The translations under genes and the position numbers were made by a program. DNA of 9,628 nt from Syntrophales bacterium. Its GTDB lineage: Bacteria > Desulfobacterota > Syntrophia > Syntrophales > UBA2192. Every line of letters starts with the position of its first letter. Positions within the stretch are counted from its first letter, which is position 1. The notes under the pieces were generated by a model, which made no database searches, was not told where the DNA came from, and saw only the letters and a list, made by a program, of their open reading frames with translations. Below are positions 1 through 7,252 of the stretch, in pieces. The DNA is taken from the NCBI GenBank assembly GCA_025454095.1, contig JALOPC010000072.1, positions 1 through 9,628 on the forward strand, given 5' to 3'.

Positions 1-110
1 CGCTGCTCGATGTCGCGCATGGCCACCTGGTAGCCCGCCTGGGCGCACACCTGCACGATCCCGTTGCCCATCAGTCCCGCTCCCAACACGCATACCTTCC
101 TGATCGCCAT
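1..110 (-). CDS. 3-hydroxyacyl-CoA dehydrogenase, NAD-binding N-terminus (partial)
   Basis: Only the first 36 residues lie in the window; the gene runs off the left edge. It begins [20 protein letters not shown]. This shows the Rossmann dinucleotide-binding motif GxGxxG (G10, G12, G15) after a short beta strand, and an acidic residue (D33) where NAD-dependent enzymes bind the ribose. This start, including GLMGNGI, is typical of 3-hydroxybutyryl/3-hydroxyacyl-CoA dehydrogenases (Hbd, PaaH, FadB-like). They oxidise (S)-3-hydroxyacyl-CoA to 3-oxoacyl-CoA with NAD in beta-oxidation or butyrate metabolism. The start is supported by AAGGAG (complement of 118-123) seven bases before ATG. A CoA-transferase lies directly upstream on the same strand, which fits a fatty-acid or butyrate-type pathway. 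Chain-length specificity cannot be told from this fragment; another Rossmann dehydrogenase is less likely. Confidence 0.85.
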   Translation of the reverse strand, partial: MAIRKVCVLGAGLMGNGIVQVCAQAGYQVAMRDIEQ

Positions 111-117
111 ACCCTCA

Positions 118-123
118 CTCCTT
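118..123 (-). promoter_or_regulatory. Ribosome binding site of the 3-hydroxyacyl-CoA dehydrogenase
   Basis: AAGGAG on the minus strand, seven bases before the ATG at 108-110. It fixes the start of the partial gene at the left edge. Confidence 0.7.
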
Positions 124-208
124 CTCTTGGTCTGTTCACATCAGCAGGGTTGGGAGCAAGGCTCACGGAAAAGGGGCTTTGTCGTATCTCGTTGCTCTTC
201 TCCTCGCG

Positions 209-240
209 CCCTGTACCCGGGACCCTGAACCCTGAACCCC
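209..240. repeat. Heptameric telomere-like array, locus 1
   Basis: CCC triplets begin at 209, 216, 223, 230 and 237, an exact 7-nt period. The units are CCCTGTA, CCCGGGA, CCCTGAA, CCCTGAA and CCCC. The array lies in the 135-bp gap between two minus-strand genes and starts 5 bases past the CoA-transferase stop codon. The same periodic pattern recurs at 5825-5859, 7976-8080 and 9425-9445. I do not know a named repeat family that it matches. Confidence 0.75.
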
Positions 241-245
241 TCTTC

Positions 246-1613
246 TCAGATTCCCCCTTGGAACCACTGCTTGTTGAGCCAGTGCATTTTCTTGGCTTCC
301 TCGATCAGCCCGTCGCGGAAATCGGGATGCGCCAGCTTGACGATGGCCAGGACCCTCTCCGGGATGGAGAGGCCCTTGAGGTACGCGACGCCGTATTCCG
401 TGACGAGGTACGATACGTCGACCCGCGGCACCGTCACGATCTCGCCGGGCGGGATGGTGGGCTTGATCCTCGACTGCAGCGTTCCCTTGCTGTCCGTGTA
501 GGTCGAGTAGAAGGCGAGGATCGACTTGTTGCCGGGGTAGCCCAGGGGCGGCTGGCCCTTGGTGGCGCGGTAGTAGGCGCCGCGGACGAAGGCCAGCTGG
601 CCGCCCGTGCCCGAGTACTCGGCGGGGCCGATCGACTCGGAGCTCACCTGCCCCTGGAGATCGACGCCGAGGCAGGCGTTGATGGAGATCAGATCCTTGT
701 TCATGGCGATGATGTAGGGGTCGTTGGTGAAGTCGACGGGGTACATGGCCAGCGCCGGGTTGTGGTCGATCCAGTCGTAGAGCTTGCGGCTGCCGATGGC
801 GAAGGCCCAGACGATCTTCCCGGGGATCAGGGTCTTCTTCCGGCCCGTGATGAGCCCCGCCTCGTGGAGCTCCCGGATGGCCTCGGTGACCATCTCCGTG
901 TGGATGCCGATGTCGCGGGCCCCGCTGTCGGCCAGCAGCCTCAGCACCGCGTCGGGAAGCCCCCCGATGCCGATCTGCAGGCAGGGGCCGTCCTTGGGGA
1001 TCATCTCGGCGATGTAGCCGGCGATCTGCTTGTCCGTATCCGTCGCCGGGGCCGACGGGATCGTGACGATCTTGTCCGTGGTGTTCTCGATGACGTGGTC
1101 CACCTCGGAGAGGTGAATGCAGTCGTCGTAGCCGCCGTAGCACCAGGGCATGTCCTGGACGACCTCGACGACCTTGATCTTCGCCTTCTCGAAGACGGCC
1201 TTCTTGAAGTTGCACAGGGGGCCGAAGTTGAAGTAGCCGTGGCCGTCCATGGGGGTGACGGTCTGCACGGCGATGTCGCAGTCGATGTCCTCCCGGTAGT
1301 ACCGGGCCGTCTCTCCGAAGTTGTAGGGGATGTGGGTGCCGCGGTTCTCGGCGAGGTACTTCCGCGTGAGCCCCAGGATGTGCCAGTTGCCCACCCAGAA
1401 GCTCTTGGCCTCGGGGTCCTTCTCCATGACCTCGAAAGGAGCCAGGTGCCCGAGGGTCCTGATCTTGACGTTCTTGATTTTTCCCGCCCGCTGGGCGAGC
1501 GCCCGGTCGAATGCCCGGGGCGGCTGGATGGTCCCGTAGTCGACCCACATGCCGTCCCTGACCAGCGCGGCCACCTGTTCCGCCGTTGCCGATTTCCCTC
1601 CGTACTTCGACAT
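246..1613 (-). CDS. Acetyl-CoA hydrolase/transferase family CoA-transferase (4-hydroxybutyrate/butyrate type)
   Basis: A 455-residue cytoplasmic enzyme of the family that includes 4-hydroxybutyrate CoA-transferase and butyryl-CoA:acetate CoA-transferase. It moves CoA between an acyl-CoA and a free carboxylate through a glutamyl-CoA thioester. Visible motifs are GIGGLPDAVL (215-224, CoA-binding loop), GIHTEM (236-241) with E240 as the likely catalytic glutamate, SGTGGQ (334-339), and the C-terminal TEYGVAYLKG (405-414) followed by the usual PERVLAIVKLAHPDFRDGL. Length fits the family. An upstream in-frame ATG at 1715 would add 34 residues of atypical composition. I chose ATG 1611-1613 because GGAGG sits seven bases before it and the family's N-terminus starts there. 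The next gene downstream is an acyl-CoA dehydrogenase-type enzyme, suggesting CoA recycling in short-chain acid metabolism. The physiological substrate cannot be settled from sequence. Confidence 0.9.
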   Translation of the reverse strand: MSKYGGKSATAEQVAALVRDGMWVDYGTIQPPRAFDRALAQRAGKIKNVKIRTLGHLAPFEVMEKDPEAKSFWVGNWHILGLTRKYLAENRGTHIPYNFGETARYYREDIDCDIAVQTVTPMDGHGYFNFGPLCNFKKAVFEKAKIKVVEVVQDMPWCYGGYDDCIHLSEVDHVIENTTDKIVTIPSAPATDTDKQIAGYIAEMIPKDGPCLQIGIGGLPDAVLRLLADSGARDIGIHTEMVTEAIRELHEAGLITGRKKTLIPGKIVWAFAIGSRKLYDWIDHNPALAMYPVDFTNDPYIIAMNKDLISINACLGVDLQGQVSSESIGPAEYSGTGGQLAFVRGAYYRATKGQPPLGYPGNKSILAFYSTYTDSKGTLQSRIKPTIPPGEIVTVPRVDVSYLVTEYGVAYLKGLSIPERVLAIVKLAHPDFRDGLIEEAKKMHWLNKQWFQGGI

Positions 1614-1639
1614 CACTCGTCCTCCCTCCAGGATTTTGC

Positions 1640-1657
1640 CTGCCCGCTTTGGGGCAG
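1640..1657 (-). promoter_or_regulatory. Small hairpin in the CoA-transferase leader
   Basis: CTGCCC and GGGCAG (1640-1645 and 1652-1657) form a 6-bp perfect stem with a 6-nt loop, about 27 bases upstream of the CoA-transferase ATG. It would sit in the 5' leader of a transcript starting in the 1614-1832 gap. I see no convincing sigma-70 or sigma-54 promoter in that gap and no recognisable riboswitch. A function for the hairpin is speculative. Confidence 0.25.
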
Positions 1658-1810
1658 ATTGCTTGTCTCGTCGGTGGATCGATCGTCTATCGGGTTCAGC
1701 CGCCTCTCCCGACACGGGGAGGGCAGGTTGCAGGCTGTACGGGGAAAATGGATTCGCACTCTTCTTAAATGCGGAAGGGGGAAAGAGGCAATATTTAAAG
1801 AATGGGTAGA

Positions 1811-1835
1811 TAACCTTTAGTTTTTCTAAAGGTTA
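1811..1835 (-). terminator. Perfect 10-bp hairpin overlapping the stop of the PAS regulator
   Basis: TAACCTTTAG (1811-1820), a five-base loop (TTTTT on plus, AAAAA on minus) and CTAAAGGTTA (1826-1835) form a perfect inverted repeat. Its outer end is the TAA stop codon of the PAS/LuxR gene (1833-1835). On the minus strand the hairpin is followed by a pyrimidine-rich but not purely U tail, TCTACCCATTCTTT. It is therefore an imperfect intrinsic terminator candidate, or a 3'-end stabilising structure. It would separate the regulator from the CoA-transferase downstream. Confidence 0.45.
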
Positions 1836-3455
1836 CTTCAGGGAGGACAGGTAGGTTCTCAGGTTGGTCTTTTTTCGGGACAGCCCGAGTTTCTCCCGGA
1901 TGTGATACCGGTGGATCTCGACGGTGGCTGGCGACAGACTCATGAACTCGGCGATTTCTTTCGTTGTTTTTCCTTCCTTGATGAGGTCGGCCACCTGCAG
2001 TTCCTTGGGCGTGAGGCTCAGGTACTCCGACGAAAGCCTGCTGGCGAAAGGCGAGGCGATGTCCTTCAGGTTGGACTCGATGACATTCAGGCAGACCAGG
2101 TCTTCCCCTTCGAGACGGCCCTTTTTGATCTTCTCGATGTAGGGCATGACCAGTTTTTTGAGATTGGAGGTGACGTTGTTCTCGAGCTCGAGCTTGTCCT
2201 CCTCCCTTCGTTTGAGCAGGACGCGAAGCGCCGCATTGAGCTCCTCGAGTTCGTGGGTTTTCCCCGTGAGGTCCCGCTCGTTTTTCTTCAGGGCCTCCTC
2301 GGCCTGCTTTCGCTCCGTGATGTCCACGAAGGAGGCGACGCTCCGTTTTGTTCCCGGGATCAGGGAGATCGTGATGATCACTTCCCGGACCTCTCCCTGC
2401 GTGTCGACGAGGCTGAACTCGTAATTCCGCGGCGCCGACTCGGGATCGACGCGGCGCTGGTAATGGTACTGCAGCATCCGGTCCCGATCGTCGGCGTGGA
2501 CGAACTCCGTCCACTTGCGCCTTCCTTCCCAGTACTCCTTGGGCGCTCCCGCGAGCTTCTCGAACTCGGTGTTGACGAGGGTGACCGTCGTGTCCTCCTC
2601 GACGATGATCGTCGCCGTCCCCGTCGTCTCGAAGATCGTGCGGTAGCGGTCCTCCGACTCCCGGAGCCTCTCCTCGGCCCTTCTGCGGTCCGAGATGTCG
2701 GCGAAGGAGGCGACACTCTTCTTCGTGCCCGGGATGAGGGAGATCGTGATGATCACGTCCCGGACGCCGCCCTGCCGGTCGACGAGGCTGAACTCGTAGT
2801 TTCGCGGAACGGCCTCGGGTTCGACCCGCCGCCGGTAGTGGTAGCCGAGCATCCGTTCGCGGTCCTTTTCGTGGACGAACTCCGTCCACTTGCGCTTTCC
2901 TTCCCAGTACTCCTTGGGCGCTCCCGAGAGCGTCTCGAACTCGGTGTTGACGAGGGTGACCGTCGTGTCCTCCTCGACGATGATCGTCGCCGTCCCCGTC
3001 GTCTCGAAGATCGTGCGGTAGCGGTCTTCCGACTCCCGGAGCCTCTCCTCGGCCTCCATGCGGTCGGTGATGTTCATGGAATTCCCGAGCAGGGCCGGCC
3101 GTCCGTTGAAGAAGAAAGGCGTCACCGTTTCCATGACCCACCGCGTCTTGCCCTGCTTGGTGAGGATCCGGAACACGTAGGGGGCACTTCTCTCGCCCCG
3201 GAGCATCGCCCGGGCGTCGGCCTTGACCCTTTCCCGGTCTTCGGGGTGTATGAAGCTTCCGGATTTCTGCCCGATCAGTTCGCTGACCTCGTAGTTCGCG
3301 TAGGAGGCGGCGTTGGTGTTCAGGAAGCGGAATACCCCGTCCTGGACGAGGTAGATCCCGGCCAGGGATTTTTCCGTGAGGGTTCTCAGGAGGCGGTCGT
3401 TTCGTTGAACGGCGTCGGCTGCTTCGCCTGGGTTTCGCGTATCTCGGGCTTCCAT
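1833..3455 (-). CDS. Triple-PAS sensory protein with LuxR-type DNA-binding domain
   Basis: A 540-residue predicted cytoplasmic one-component regulator with no membrane segment, receiver or kinase domain. PAS domain 1 spans about residues 21-133, PAS 2 about 135-259 and PAS 3 about 260-384. Each ends in the linker seen in PAS/PAC proteins (NITDRMEAEERL, ADISDRRRAEERL, VDITERKQAEEAL). A charged coiled coil follows (about 385-430). The C-terminus (about 475-540) is a LuxR/GerE helix-turn-helix: SLTPKELQVADLIKEGKTTK, then SLSPATVEIHRYHIREKLGL. PAS 2 and PAS 3 are 84% identical (105 of 125 residues), a tandem duplication. It probably senses a small ligand or redox state and controls transcription; signal and targets are unknown. 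The start ATG (3453-3455) has only a weak purine-rich GAAGAGA before it. The gene lies upstream of, and in the same direction as, the CoA-transferase, which is a possible target. Confidence 0.88.
   Translation of the reverse strand: MEARDTRNPGEAADAVQRNDRLLRTLTEKSLAGIYLVQDGVFRFLNTNAASYANYEVSELIGQKSGSFIHPEDRERVKADARAMLRGERSAPYVFRILTKQGKTRWVMETVTPFFFNGRPALLGNSMNITDRMEAEERLRESEDRYRTIFETTGTATIIVEEDTTVTLVNTEFETLSGAPKEYWEGKRKWTEFVHEKDRERMLGYHYRRRVEPEAVPRNYEFSLVDRQGGVRDVIITISLIPGTKKSVASFADISDRRRAEERLRESEDRYRTIFETTGTATIIVEEDTTVTLVNTEFEKLAGAPKEYWEGRRKWTEFVHADDRDRMLQYHYQRRVDPESAPRNYEFSLVDTQGEVREVIITISLIPGTKRSVASFVDITERKQAEEALKKNERDLTGKTHELEELNAALRVLLKRREEDKLELENNVTSNLKKLVMPYIEKIKKGRLEGEDLVCLNVIESNLKDIASPFASRLSSEYLSLTPKELQVADLIKEGKTTKEIAEFMSLSPATVEIHRYHIREKLGLSRKKTNLRTYLSSLK
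2304..3053 (-). repeat. Tandem duplication of a 375-bp PAS module
   Basis: Two adjacent 375-bp units, 2679-3053 (PAS 2) and 2304-2678 (PAS 3), lie inside the regulator gene. In the first 120 bp of each unit (2934-3053 against 2559-2678) I find one difference, T3027 against C2652, a synonymous GAA/GAG change. The remaining 85 codons differ at 20 amino-acid positions. The uneven divergence suggests later gene conversion over the 5' part. Confidence 0.85.
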
Positions 3456-3486
3456 TCTCTTCGGCCTCGTTCTTGCCGCTTTTCCG

Positions 3487-3552
3487 TCACTGGATGGGGC
3501 AGATGGAGATTTTAAGCTTCTCGCCGCAGTGCTCGCAGATGTAAAAGGGCAT
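3487..3552 (-). CDS. Possible 21-residue cysteine-rich micro-ORF
   Basis: In the gap between the radical SAM gene and the PAS regulator, the minus strand can encode MPFYICEHCGEKLKISICPI plus a final Q, then TGA. The CEHCG pair and a third Cys near the end resemble half of a zinc ribbon or rubredoxin-like knuckle. The frame stays open upstream through the C-rich palindrome (3589-3631). A GTG at 3586-3588, preceded by GAGGGG from that repeat, would give 33 residues. There is no good ribosome binding site before the ATG (3550-3552). It may be a real small protein, the remnant of a larger gene broken by the repeat, or chance. Confidence 0.2.
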   Translation of the reverse strand: MPFYICEHCGEKLKISICPIQ

Positions 3553-3588
3553 GACGTCTGTCCAGTCTATTCCGTCTCTTCCGTCCAC

Positions 3589-3631
3589 ATCCCCCTCTCT
3601 CCCCCTTTTGCAAAGGGGATGGCAGGGGGAT
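3589..3631. repeat. C-rich/G-rich dispersed palindrome, copy A
   Basis: An imperfect inverted repeat with 20-nt arms, ATCCCCCTCTCT... (3589-3608) and ...GGCAGGGGGAT (3612-3631), around the 3-nt loop TGC. It matches 9346-9392 with roughly eight differences over about 50 bases and in the same orientation, so it is a dispersed element and not only a local hairpin. It sits immediately past the radical SAM stop codon (3633-3635). It lacks a T-rich tail on the minus side, so it is a poor intrinsic terminator for that gene. Confidence 0.7.
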
Positions 3632-3632
3632 T

Positions 3633-4592
3633 TTAATCCCACTTGAAGGGTTCGGGCTTGTCGAAGTCCGGCGCGAGGTTCTGCTCGTCCACCTCCTGGA
3701 TGAAGAGGTTTTCGAAATCAAGGTCGAGTGCGAAATCCACAACCGCCTCGTATTCCTCCCGCGTCACGCGGCGCCCCAGGAGCGGGTCGCCCGCCACGGC
3801 CGCAATCGGGGTGTACTGCGCCATGAGGCTCAGCGGGACTTTCTTCGAGAGCCGTTCCGCGATGAGGCGCACCGCATCCAGGCTGTTCCGCACCCTCCCG
3901 GGCAGGACGAGGTGGCGGATGATCACGCCTCGCCGGGCAATGCCGCCCGCCGTCTGCAGTCTCTCCCCCGTCTGCCGGATCATCTCCCCGATCGCCTCGA
4001 GAGCCCGCTGCGGGTAATCGCCCGGGGCGGTGCACGCCAGGGCGTCCGCCTCGCTGCCGTACTTGAAATCGGGCAGCCAGACGTCCACGATCCCGTCGAG
4101 CAGCCCGATGACGTCCGCGTTCTCGTAGCCGCCGCAGTTGTACACGAGCGGCAGATTCAGCCCCCACTCGCTGGCCGCAAGAAGGGATTCCAGGACCGCC
4201 GGCAGCTGCGGCGTGGGCGTGACCAGCTCGATGTTGTGGCAGCCCTTCAACGCGAGTTCCAGCATGCGGCCGGCCAGCGCCTCCCGGTCGATCGGCTCCC
4301 CCATCCGTTCGCGGCTGATCCGATAGTTCTGACAGAAGGGGCACTGGAGGTTGCAGGAGGTGAAAAAGAGCGTTCCCGCCCCCGCCGTGCCGGAAAGGGG
4401 CGGTTCTTCGCCGAAGTGGGGCAGGGCCCTCGCGAGGACGGCCCCGGCGCCGAGACCGCAGAACCCCGTCTGCCCCTGGAGCCGGTCGACGCGGCACCCC
4501 CGCGGGCACAGGGTGCAGTCGCGCAGCCTCTCCCGCAGGATGGGGATGCGCGCCTGGAGGATTCCAGCTTTTGAGCGCTCTTCGTCACTCAA
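3633..4592 (-). CDS. PflX-family radical SAM protein (pyruvate formate-lyase activase-like)
   Basis: A 319-residue cytoplasmic iron-sulfur protein of the uncharacterised PflX group (COG1313). The radical SAM CxxxCxxC motif is SCNLQCPFCQNY with C80, C84 and C87. Upstream is the group's extra cysteine set, CTLCPRGCRVDR...TGFCGLG (C26, C29, C33, C45), which may hold a second cluster. Other family landmarks are PHFGEEPPLSG (58-68), GCHNIELVTPT (117-127), LPLVYNCGGYE (147-157), DVWLPDFKYG (170-179) and RHLVLPG (226-232). The glycyl-radical or other substrate is unknown. The frame has no good ATG; it opens with TTG at 4590-4592, overlapping the patatin gene's stop region by 8 nt (TTGAGTGA), so expression is probably translationally coupled. 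Assignment to the family is firm; the activase function is only a family label. Confidence 0.88.
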   Translation of the reverse strand: MSDEERSKAGILQARIPILRERLRDCTLCPRGCRVDRLQGQTGFCGLGAGAVLARALPHFGEEPPLSGTAGAGTLFFTSCNLQCPFCQNYRISRERMGEPIDREALAGRMLELALKGCHNIELVTPTPQLPAVLESLLAASEWGLNLPLVYNCGGYENADVIGLLDGIVDVWLPDFKYGSEADALACTAPGDYPQRALEAIGEMIRQTGERLQTAGGIARRGVIIRHLVLPGRVRNSLDAVRLIAERLSKKVPLSLMAQYTPIAAVAGDPLLGRRVTREEYEAVVDFALDLDFENLFIQEVDEQNLAPDFDKPEPFKWD

Positions 4593-5664
4593 GGCTCAAC
4601 GGTTCCGCTGCTTGACGTATTCTTCCGCTCTGCACCTGCTCGACGAACTCCTCCCCGAGGGGGGCGCAGAGCTCGACGACTTTGCGCCACTTCAGGATGC
4701 GGCCCGCGGGGTCGTCGATGAAGCTCAGAAAGTCGTCCCGGTCGGGGATCTTCCCGCCGGGAAAGGTTTCCACGAACTGCGGCGACGGGGTGACGACCAG
4801 GAGGGAGTCGAGGGCCTCGGCCCGCGGCTTGCGCCCCTTGATCTTCTTGTCGAGCCACCCCGGGATGACCCGCTCCTCGTGGTGGAACAGCAGGGTCGTG
4901 TCGTCGGGCCTGACGGCATAATCGTGGTCGAGGTGATAGTCGATGACGCCCCCGTCCCGGTACACGCCTCGGGGGGCGCCGTAGATGTCCGTTACCCCCT
5001 CGATGACCAGAGGGATGGCGCCCGAGGCGAGGACGGCATGCTTGAAGTTGACGGGGGTGAGCGCTACGGTCGTACCCCTGAACCCGGGGCGGAAACAGAA
5101 CGGGGGCGGCAGGGGGCCGCTGTAGAAGATCACCCGCTCGAAGAAACGGAAGAGGTGGCGGCGGTCCAGCCGGTTGAAGGCGTAGCAGAGCGCGAGCCCC
5201 GCCTTCTGGACCCAGGGGGTTTCCGAGGCCGCAAAATTTTTGGCACGGGCCGTTGTGACGGCAAGCCGGTAACGGTCGTGGGCCAGCGCGAAGGGAATGG
5301 CGTCGTCTTCCAGGTAGGTGTTGACGACGTCCTGCAGCGCTCGCTTGAGGCTTGCGGGGGTGCTCCGGCGGTCGCAGGGGATGCCGATGTAGGCCTCCAG
5401 GAGCCTGCGGTAGCTCTTCTCGGGTTCCGGCTGGAGCCAGGCGGCAAAGCGCCATGCGCCGGCCGACGAACCCGCCAGCAGGACGGGGCGGGACTTCGAG
5501 CCCAGGGCGCCGCTGCGCAGGAACGTGAGGTCGAAGCCGCTTGCCGTAAGCCAGCGCGGCCCCACGCCAGGGCCCACATAGGCCGCTACCCGGTCGAAGC
5601 GGAATCCCCCGTCCCGGATCATCTCCAGGGCCCGTTTCCCCGCGCGGATACAGATCCTCTGCAT
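4585..5664 (-). CDS. Patatin-like phospholipase/esterase
   Basis: A 359-residue predicted lipid acyl hydrolase with the Ser-Asp catalytic dyad of patatins. The nucleophile elbow is GSSAG (65-69) with S67. The second motif is DGG (237-239, in [10 protein letters not shown]) with D237. [11 protein letters not shown] (213-223) is the usual segment between them. The family cleaves acyl esters of phospholipids or other lipids. I see no signal peptide or clear transmembrane segment, so a cytoplasmic or peripheral location is likely. The canonical glycine-rich oxyanion loop near the N-terminus is not the textbook GGG[AG]; a GPGVGPRW stretch (31-38) may play that part. The ATG (5662-5664) has GGGGAG ten bases upstream and a good promoter at 5700-5728. 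The gene is first in a two-gene unit with the radical SAM gene, an unusual pairing. The substrate is unknown. Confidence 0.85.
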   Translation of the reverse strand: MQRICIRAGKRALEMIRDGGFRFDRVAAYVGPGVGPRWLTASGFDLTFLRSGALGSKSRPVLLAGSSAGAWRFAAWLQPEPEKSYRRLLEAYIGIPCDRRSTPASLKRALQDVVNTYLEDDAIPFALAHDRYRLAVTTARAKNFAASETPWVQKAGLALCYAFNRLDRRHLFRFFERVIFYSGPLPPPFCFRPGFRGTTVALTPVNFKHAVLASGAIPLVIEGVTDIYGAPRGVYRDGGVIDYHLDHDYAVRPDDTTLLFHHEERVIPGWLDKKIKGRKPRAEALDSLLVVTPSPQFVETFPGGKIPDRDDFLSFIDDPAGRILKWRKVVELCAPLGEEFVEQVQSGRIRQAAEPLSLE

Positions 5665-5699
5665 TTCAGCCCGACTCCCCGACGATTCAAAAGTGCGCC

Positions 5700-5728
5700 A
5701 TCATAATCCAGTTGCCCCCGAAATTCAA
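5700..5728 (-). promoter_or_regulatory. Sigma-70-type promoter for the patatin/radical SAM unit
   Basis: On the minus strand a -35 box TTGAAT (complement of 5723-5728) and a -10 box TATGAT (complement of 5700-5705) are separated by exactly 17 bases. The predicted start is near 5692, giving a leader of about 28 nt before the patatin ATG. It is the best promoter-like pair I found in the window. Confidence 0.6.
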
Positions 5729-5749
5729 CGCCCCGCTGAAATTTGCCAA

Positions 5750-5769
5750 CCCCTTGTAATAAAAAGGGG
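5750..5769. other. Short inverted repeat between divergent genes
   Basis: CCCCTT (5750-5755) and AAGGGG (5764-5769) form a 6-bp stem around an A/T-rich 8-nt loop. It overlaps the likely -35 box and spacer of the proA promoter, so it could be an operator or simply a chance palindrome. It lies between two divergent promoters. Confidence 0.25.
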
Positions 5770-5782
5770 CATGCGGTATATC
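5754..5782 (+). promoter_or_regulatory. Candidate promoter for proA
   Basis: TTGTAA (5754-5759) and TATATC (5777-5782) are 17 bases apart, each matching four of six consensus positions. The leader to the proA ATG would be about 85 nt and would carry a GCCGGT/ACCGGC hairpin (5792-5806) and a heptamer array (5825-5859). Confidence 0.35.
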
Positions 5783-5824
5783 TCAATTGTTGCCGGTGCG
5801 ACCGGCGGCGCGGAATTCGTAAGA

Positions 5825-5859
5825 CCCGATACCCGAACCCCTAGACCCGATACCCTTTA
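5825..5859. repeat. Heptameric telomere-like array, locus 2
   Basis: CCC triplets begin at 5825, 5832, 5839, 5846 and 5853, again an exact 7-nt period. The units are CCCGATA, CCCGAAC, CCCTAGA, CCCGATA and CCCTTTA. The array is in the proA leader and ends 13 bases before the proA start codon, close to its ribosome binding site. Confidence 0.75.
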
Positions 5860-5872
5860 TTTGAAGGTGCCC

Positions 5873-7252
5873 ATGGACATCCAGGAGCAGGTCTTCCAGA
5901 TCGCAAAGAACGCCAGGCAGGCCGCATCGGCCGTGGCCAACCTGTCGAGCGTGGAGAAGGACGAAGCGCTGGTCGAGATGGCCGAGCAGCTCATCCATCA
6001 CACGGACATGCTCATCGAGGAGAACGAGAAGGACGTCGAGGTTGCCCGCAAAAAGGGTCTCTCGAAAGCCATGATCGACCGGCTCACCCTCGACGAGAAG
6101 GCCATCCGGGCCATGGCCCGGGGGCTCGAGGAGGTCGCCGCGCTGCCCGACCCCGTGGGCAAGGTCACGTCCATGTGGCGTCGCCCCAACGGCCTGCTCG
6201 TGGGCCGCATGCGGATCCCGCTGGGGGTCATCGGGATCATCTACGAGTCGCGACCCAACGTGACCGCCGACGCGGCAGCCCTGTGCCTGAAGGCCGGCAA
6301 CGCCGTCATCCTCCGGGGCGGTTCCGAGGCCATCCATTCCAACATGGCGCTGAGCCGCATCCTGCGCGGCGTGCTCCGGGCCAGGGGGCTTCCCGAAAAC
6401 GCCGTGCAGCTCATCCCCATGGTGGACCGCGAGGCCGTCAACATGCTGCTGCAGCTCGAGGAGTACATCGATCTCATCATCCCCCGGGGGGGCGAGGATC
6501 TCATCCGCGCCGTGGTCAGCCAGTCCCGGATCCCCGTGATCAAGCACTACAAGGGCGTCTGCCACGTCTTCGTCGACGCCGGCGCCGATCTGGACATGGC
6601 CCTCCGGATCTGCGTCAACGCCAAGGTGCAGCGGCCGGGCGTCTGCAACGCCATGGAAACGCTGCTCGTCCACCGGAGCGCGGCGGGCGTGTTCCTGCCG
6701 GCCGTGGCGGAGGCCCTGGAGAAGGCAGGCGTGGTGCTCCGGGGATGCGAGCGGACCCGGGCCGTTCTGCCGGGGCTCGAGGAGGCCACGGAGAAGGACT
6801 GGCACGAAGAGTATCTCGACCTTGTCCTGGCGGTGAAAGTCGTCGACGGGATCGACGAGGCGATCCGCCACATCGAGCAGTACGGCTCCCTGCACACCGA
6901 GTCGATCGTCACGCGGGATTACGACAACGCGCAGCGGTTCCTCCGCGAGGTGAATTCCTCGACGGTCCTCGTCAATGCCTCGACCCGCTTCAGCGACGGT
7001 TTTCAGCTCGGCCTGGGCGCCGAGATCGGGATCAGCACGACGAAGCTGCACGCCTTCGGGCCCATGGGGCTCGAGGAGCTGACGACTGGGGCTCGAGGAG
7101 CTGACGACGCAGAAGTTCATCATCTACGGGAGCGGACAAATCAGGACCTCATAGGTCCTGGCCCCCGAAGGGGCCGGAAGAGCGGAAGTGAAGAAGAGCG
7201 GAAGCGCGGAAAAGAGATCTTGTCCGATCTTCTGCTCTTCCTAACTTCTTAA
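5873..7252 (+). CDS. proA: Gamma-glutamyl phosphate reductase, C-terminus frameshifted
   Basis: ProA reduces gamma-glutamyl phosphate to glutamate-5-semialdehyde with NADPH, the second step of proline synthesis. Landmarks are [20 protein letters not shown] (118-137), LRGGSEA (147-153), the catalytic cysteine C258 in [15 protein letters not shown], and the late block [16 protein letters not shown] (374-389). ATG 5873-5875 follows AAGG with 5-nt spacing; an upstream in-frame ATG (5693) would read through the promoter region and the heptamer array. After MGLEELTT (398-405) an exact 22-bp tandem duplication (7065-7108) shifts the frame. The conserved tail [14 protein letters not shown] is lost and a low-complexity, repeat-encoded tail runs to TAA at 7250-7252 (459 residues). 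Without the extra copy the protein would be 419 residues, ending at TAG 7152-7154, close to the usual ProA length. The catalytic core is intact. Next to nadD, as often seen. Confidence 0.92.
   Translation: MDIQEQVFQIAKNARQAASAVANLSSVEKDEALVEMAEQLIHHTDMLIEENEKDVEVARKKGLSKAMIDRLTLDEKAIRAMARGLEEVAALPDPVGKVTSMWRRPNGLLVGRMRIPLGVIGIIYESRPNVTADAAALCLKAGNAVILRGGSEAIHSNMALSRILRGVLRARGLPENAVQLIPMVDREAVNMLLQLEEYIDLIIPRGGEDLIRAVVSQSRIPVIKHYKGVCHVFVDAGADLDMALRICVNAKVQRPGVCNAMETLLVHRSAAGVFLPAVAEALEKAGVVLRGCERTRAVLPGLEEATEKDWHEEYLDLVLAVKVVDGIDEAIRHIEQYGSLHTESIVTRDYDNAQRFLREVNSSTVLVNASTRFSDGFQLGLGAEIGISTTKLHAFGPMGLEELTTGARGADDAEVHHLRERTNQDLIGPGPRRGRKSGSEEERKRGKEILSDLLLFLTS
7065..7108 (+). repeat. Exact 22-bp tandem duplication in the 3' end of proA
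   Basis: TGGGGCTCGAGGAGCTGACGAC-type unit at 7065-7086 is repeated without change at 7087-7108. Because 22 is not a multiple of three, the second copy shifts the frame. Reading on from copy 1 directly to 7109 restores the standard ProA C-terminus. Confidence 0.95.
7142..7175 (+). terminator. Two hairpins at the original proA stop
   Basis: CAGGACCT/AGGTCCTG (7142-7149 and 7153-7160) is a perfect 8-bp stem with a 3-nt loop that covers the ancestral proA stop TAG (7152-7154). GGCCCC/GGGGCC (7160-7165 and 7170-7175) with loop CGAA follows at once. Neither has a U-tract, so these are 3'-end structures and not standard intrinsic terminators. Confidence 0.35.

Noticed and set aside
150..1820. Long open frame on the plus strand opposite the CoA-transferase
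   Set aside because: It is antisense to a clear family member, has skewed Val/Asp/Leu/Gly/Arg composition with no known motif, and follows the codon-position GC pattern of the real gene.
1614..1832. Promoter or riboswitch in the 219-bp gap before the CoA-transferase
   Set aside because: TTGCCT and TTTAAG are present but match consensus poorly; no -24/-12 sigma-54 pair and no known riboswitch core is visible.
1902..3515. 537-residue open frame on the plus strand opposite the PAS regulator
   Set aside because: Its internal repeats are mirror images of the PAS duplication and it has no recognisable domain; it is a shadow of the minus-strand gene.
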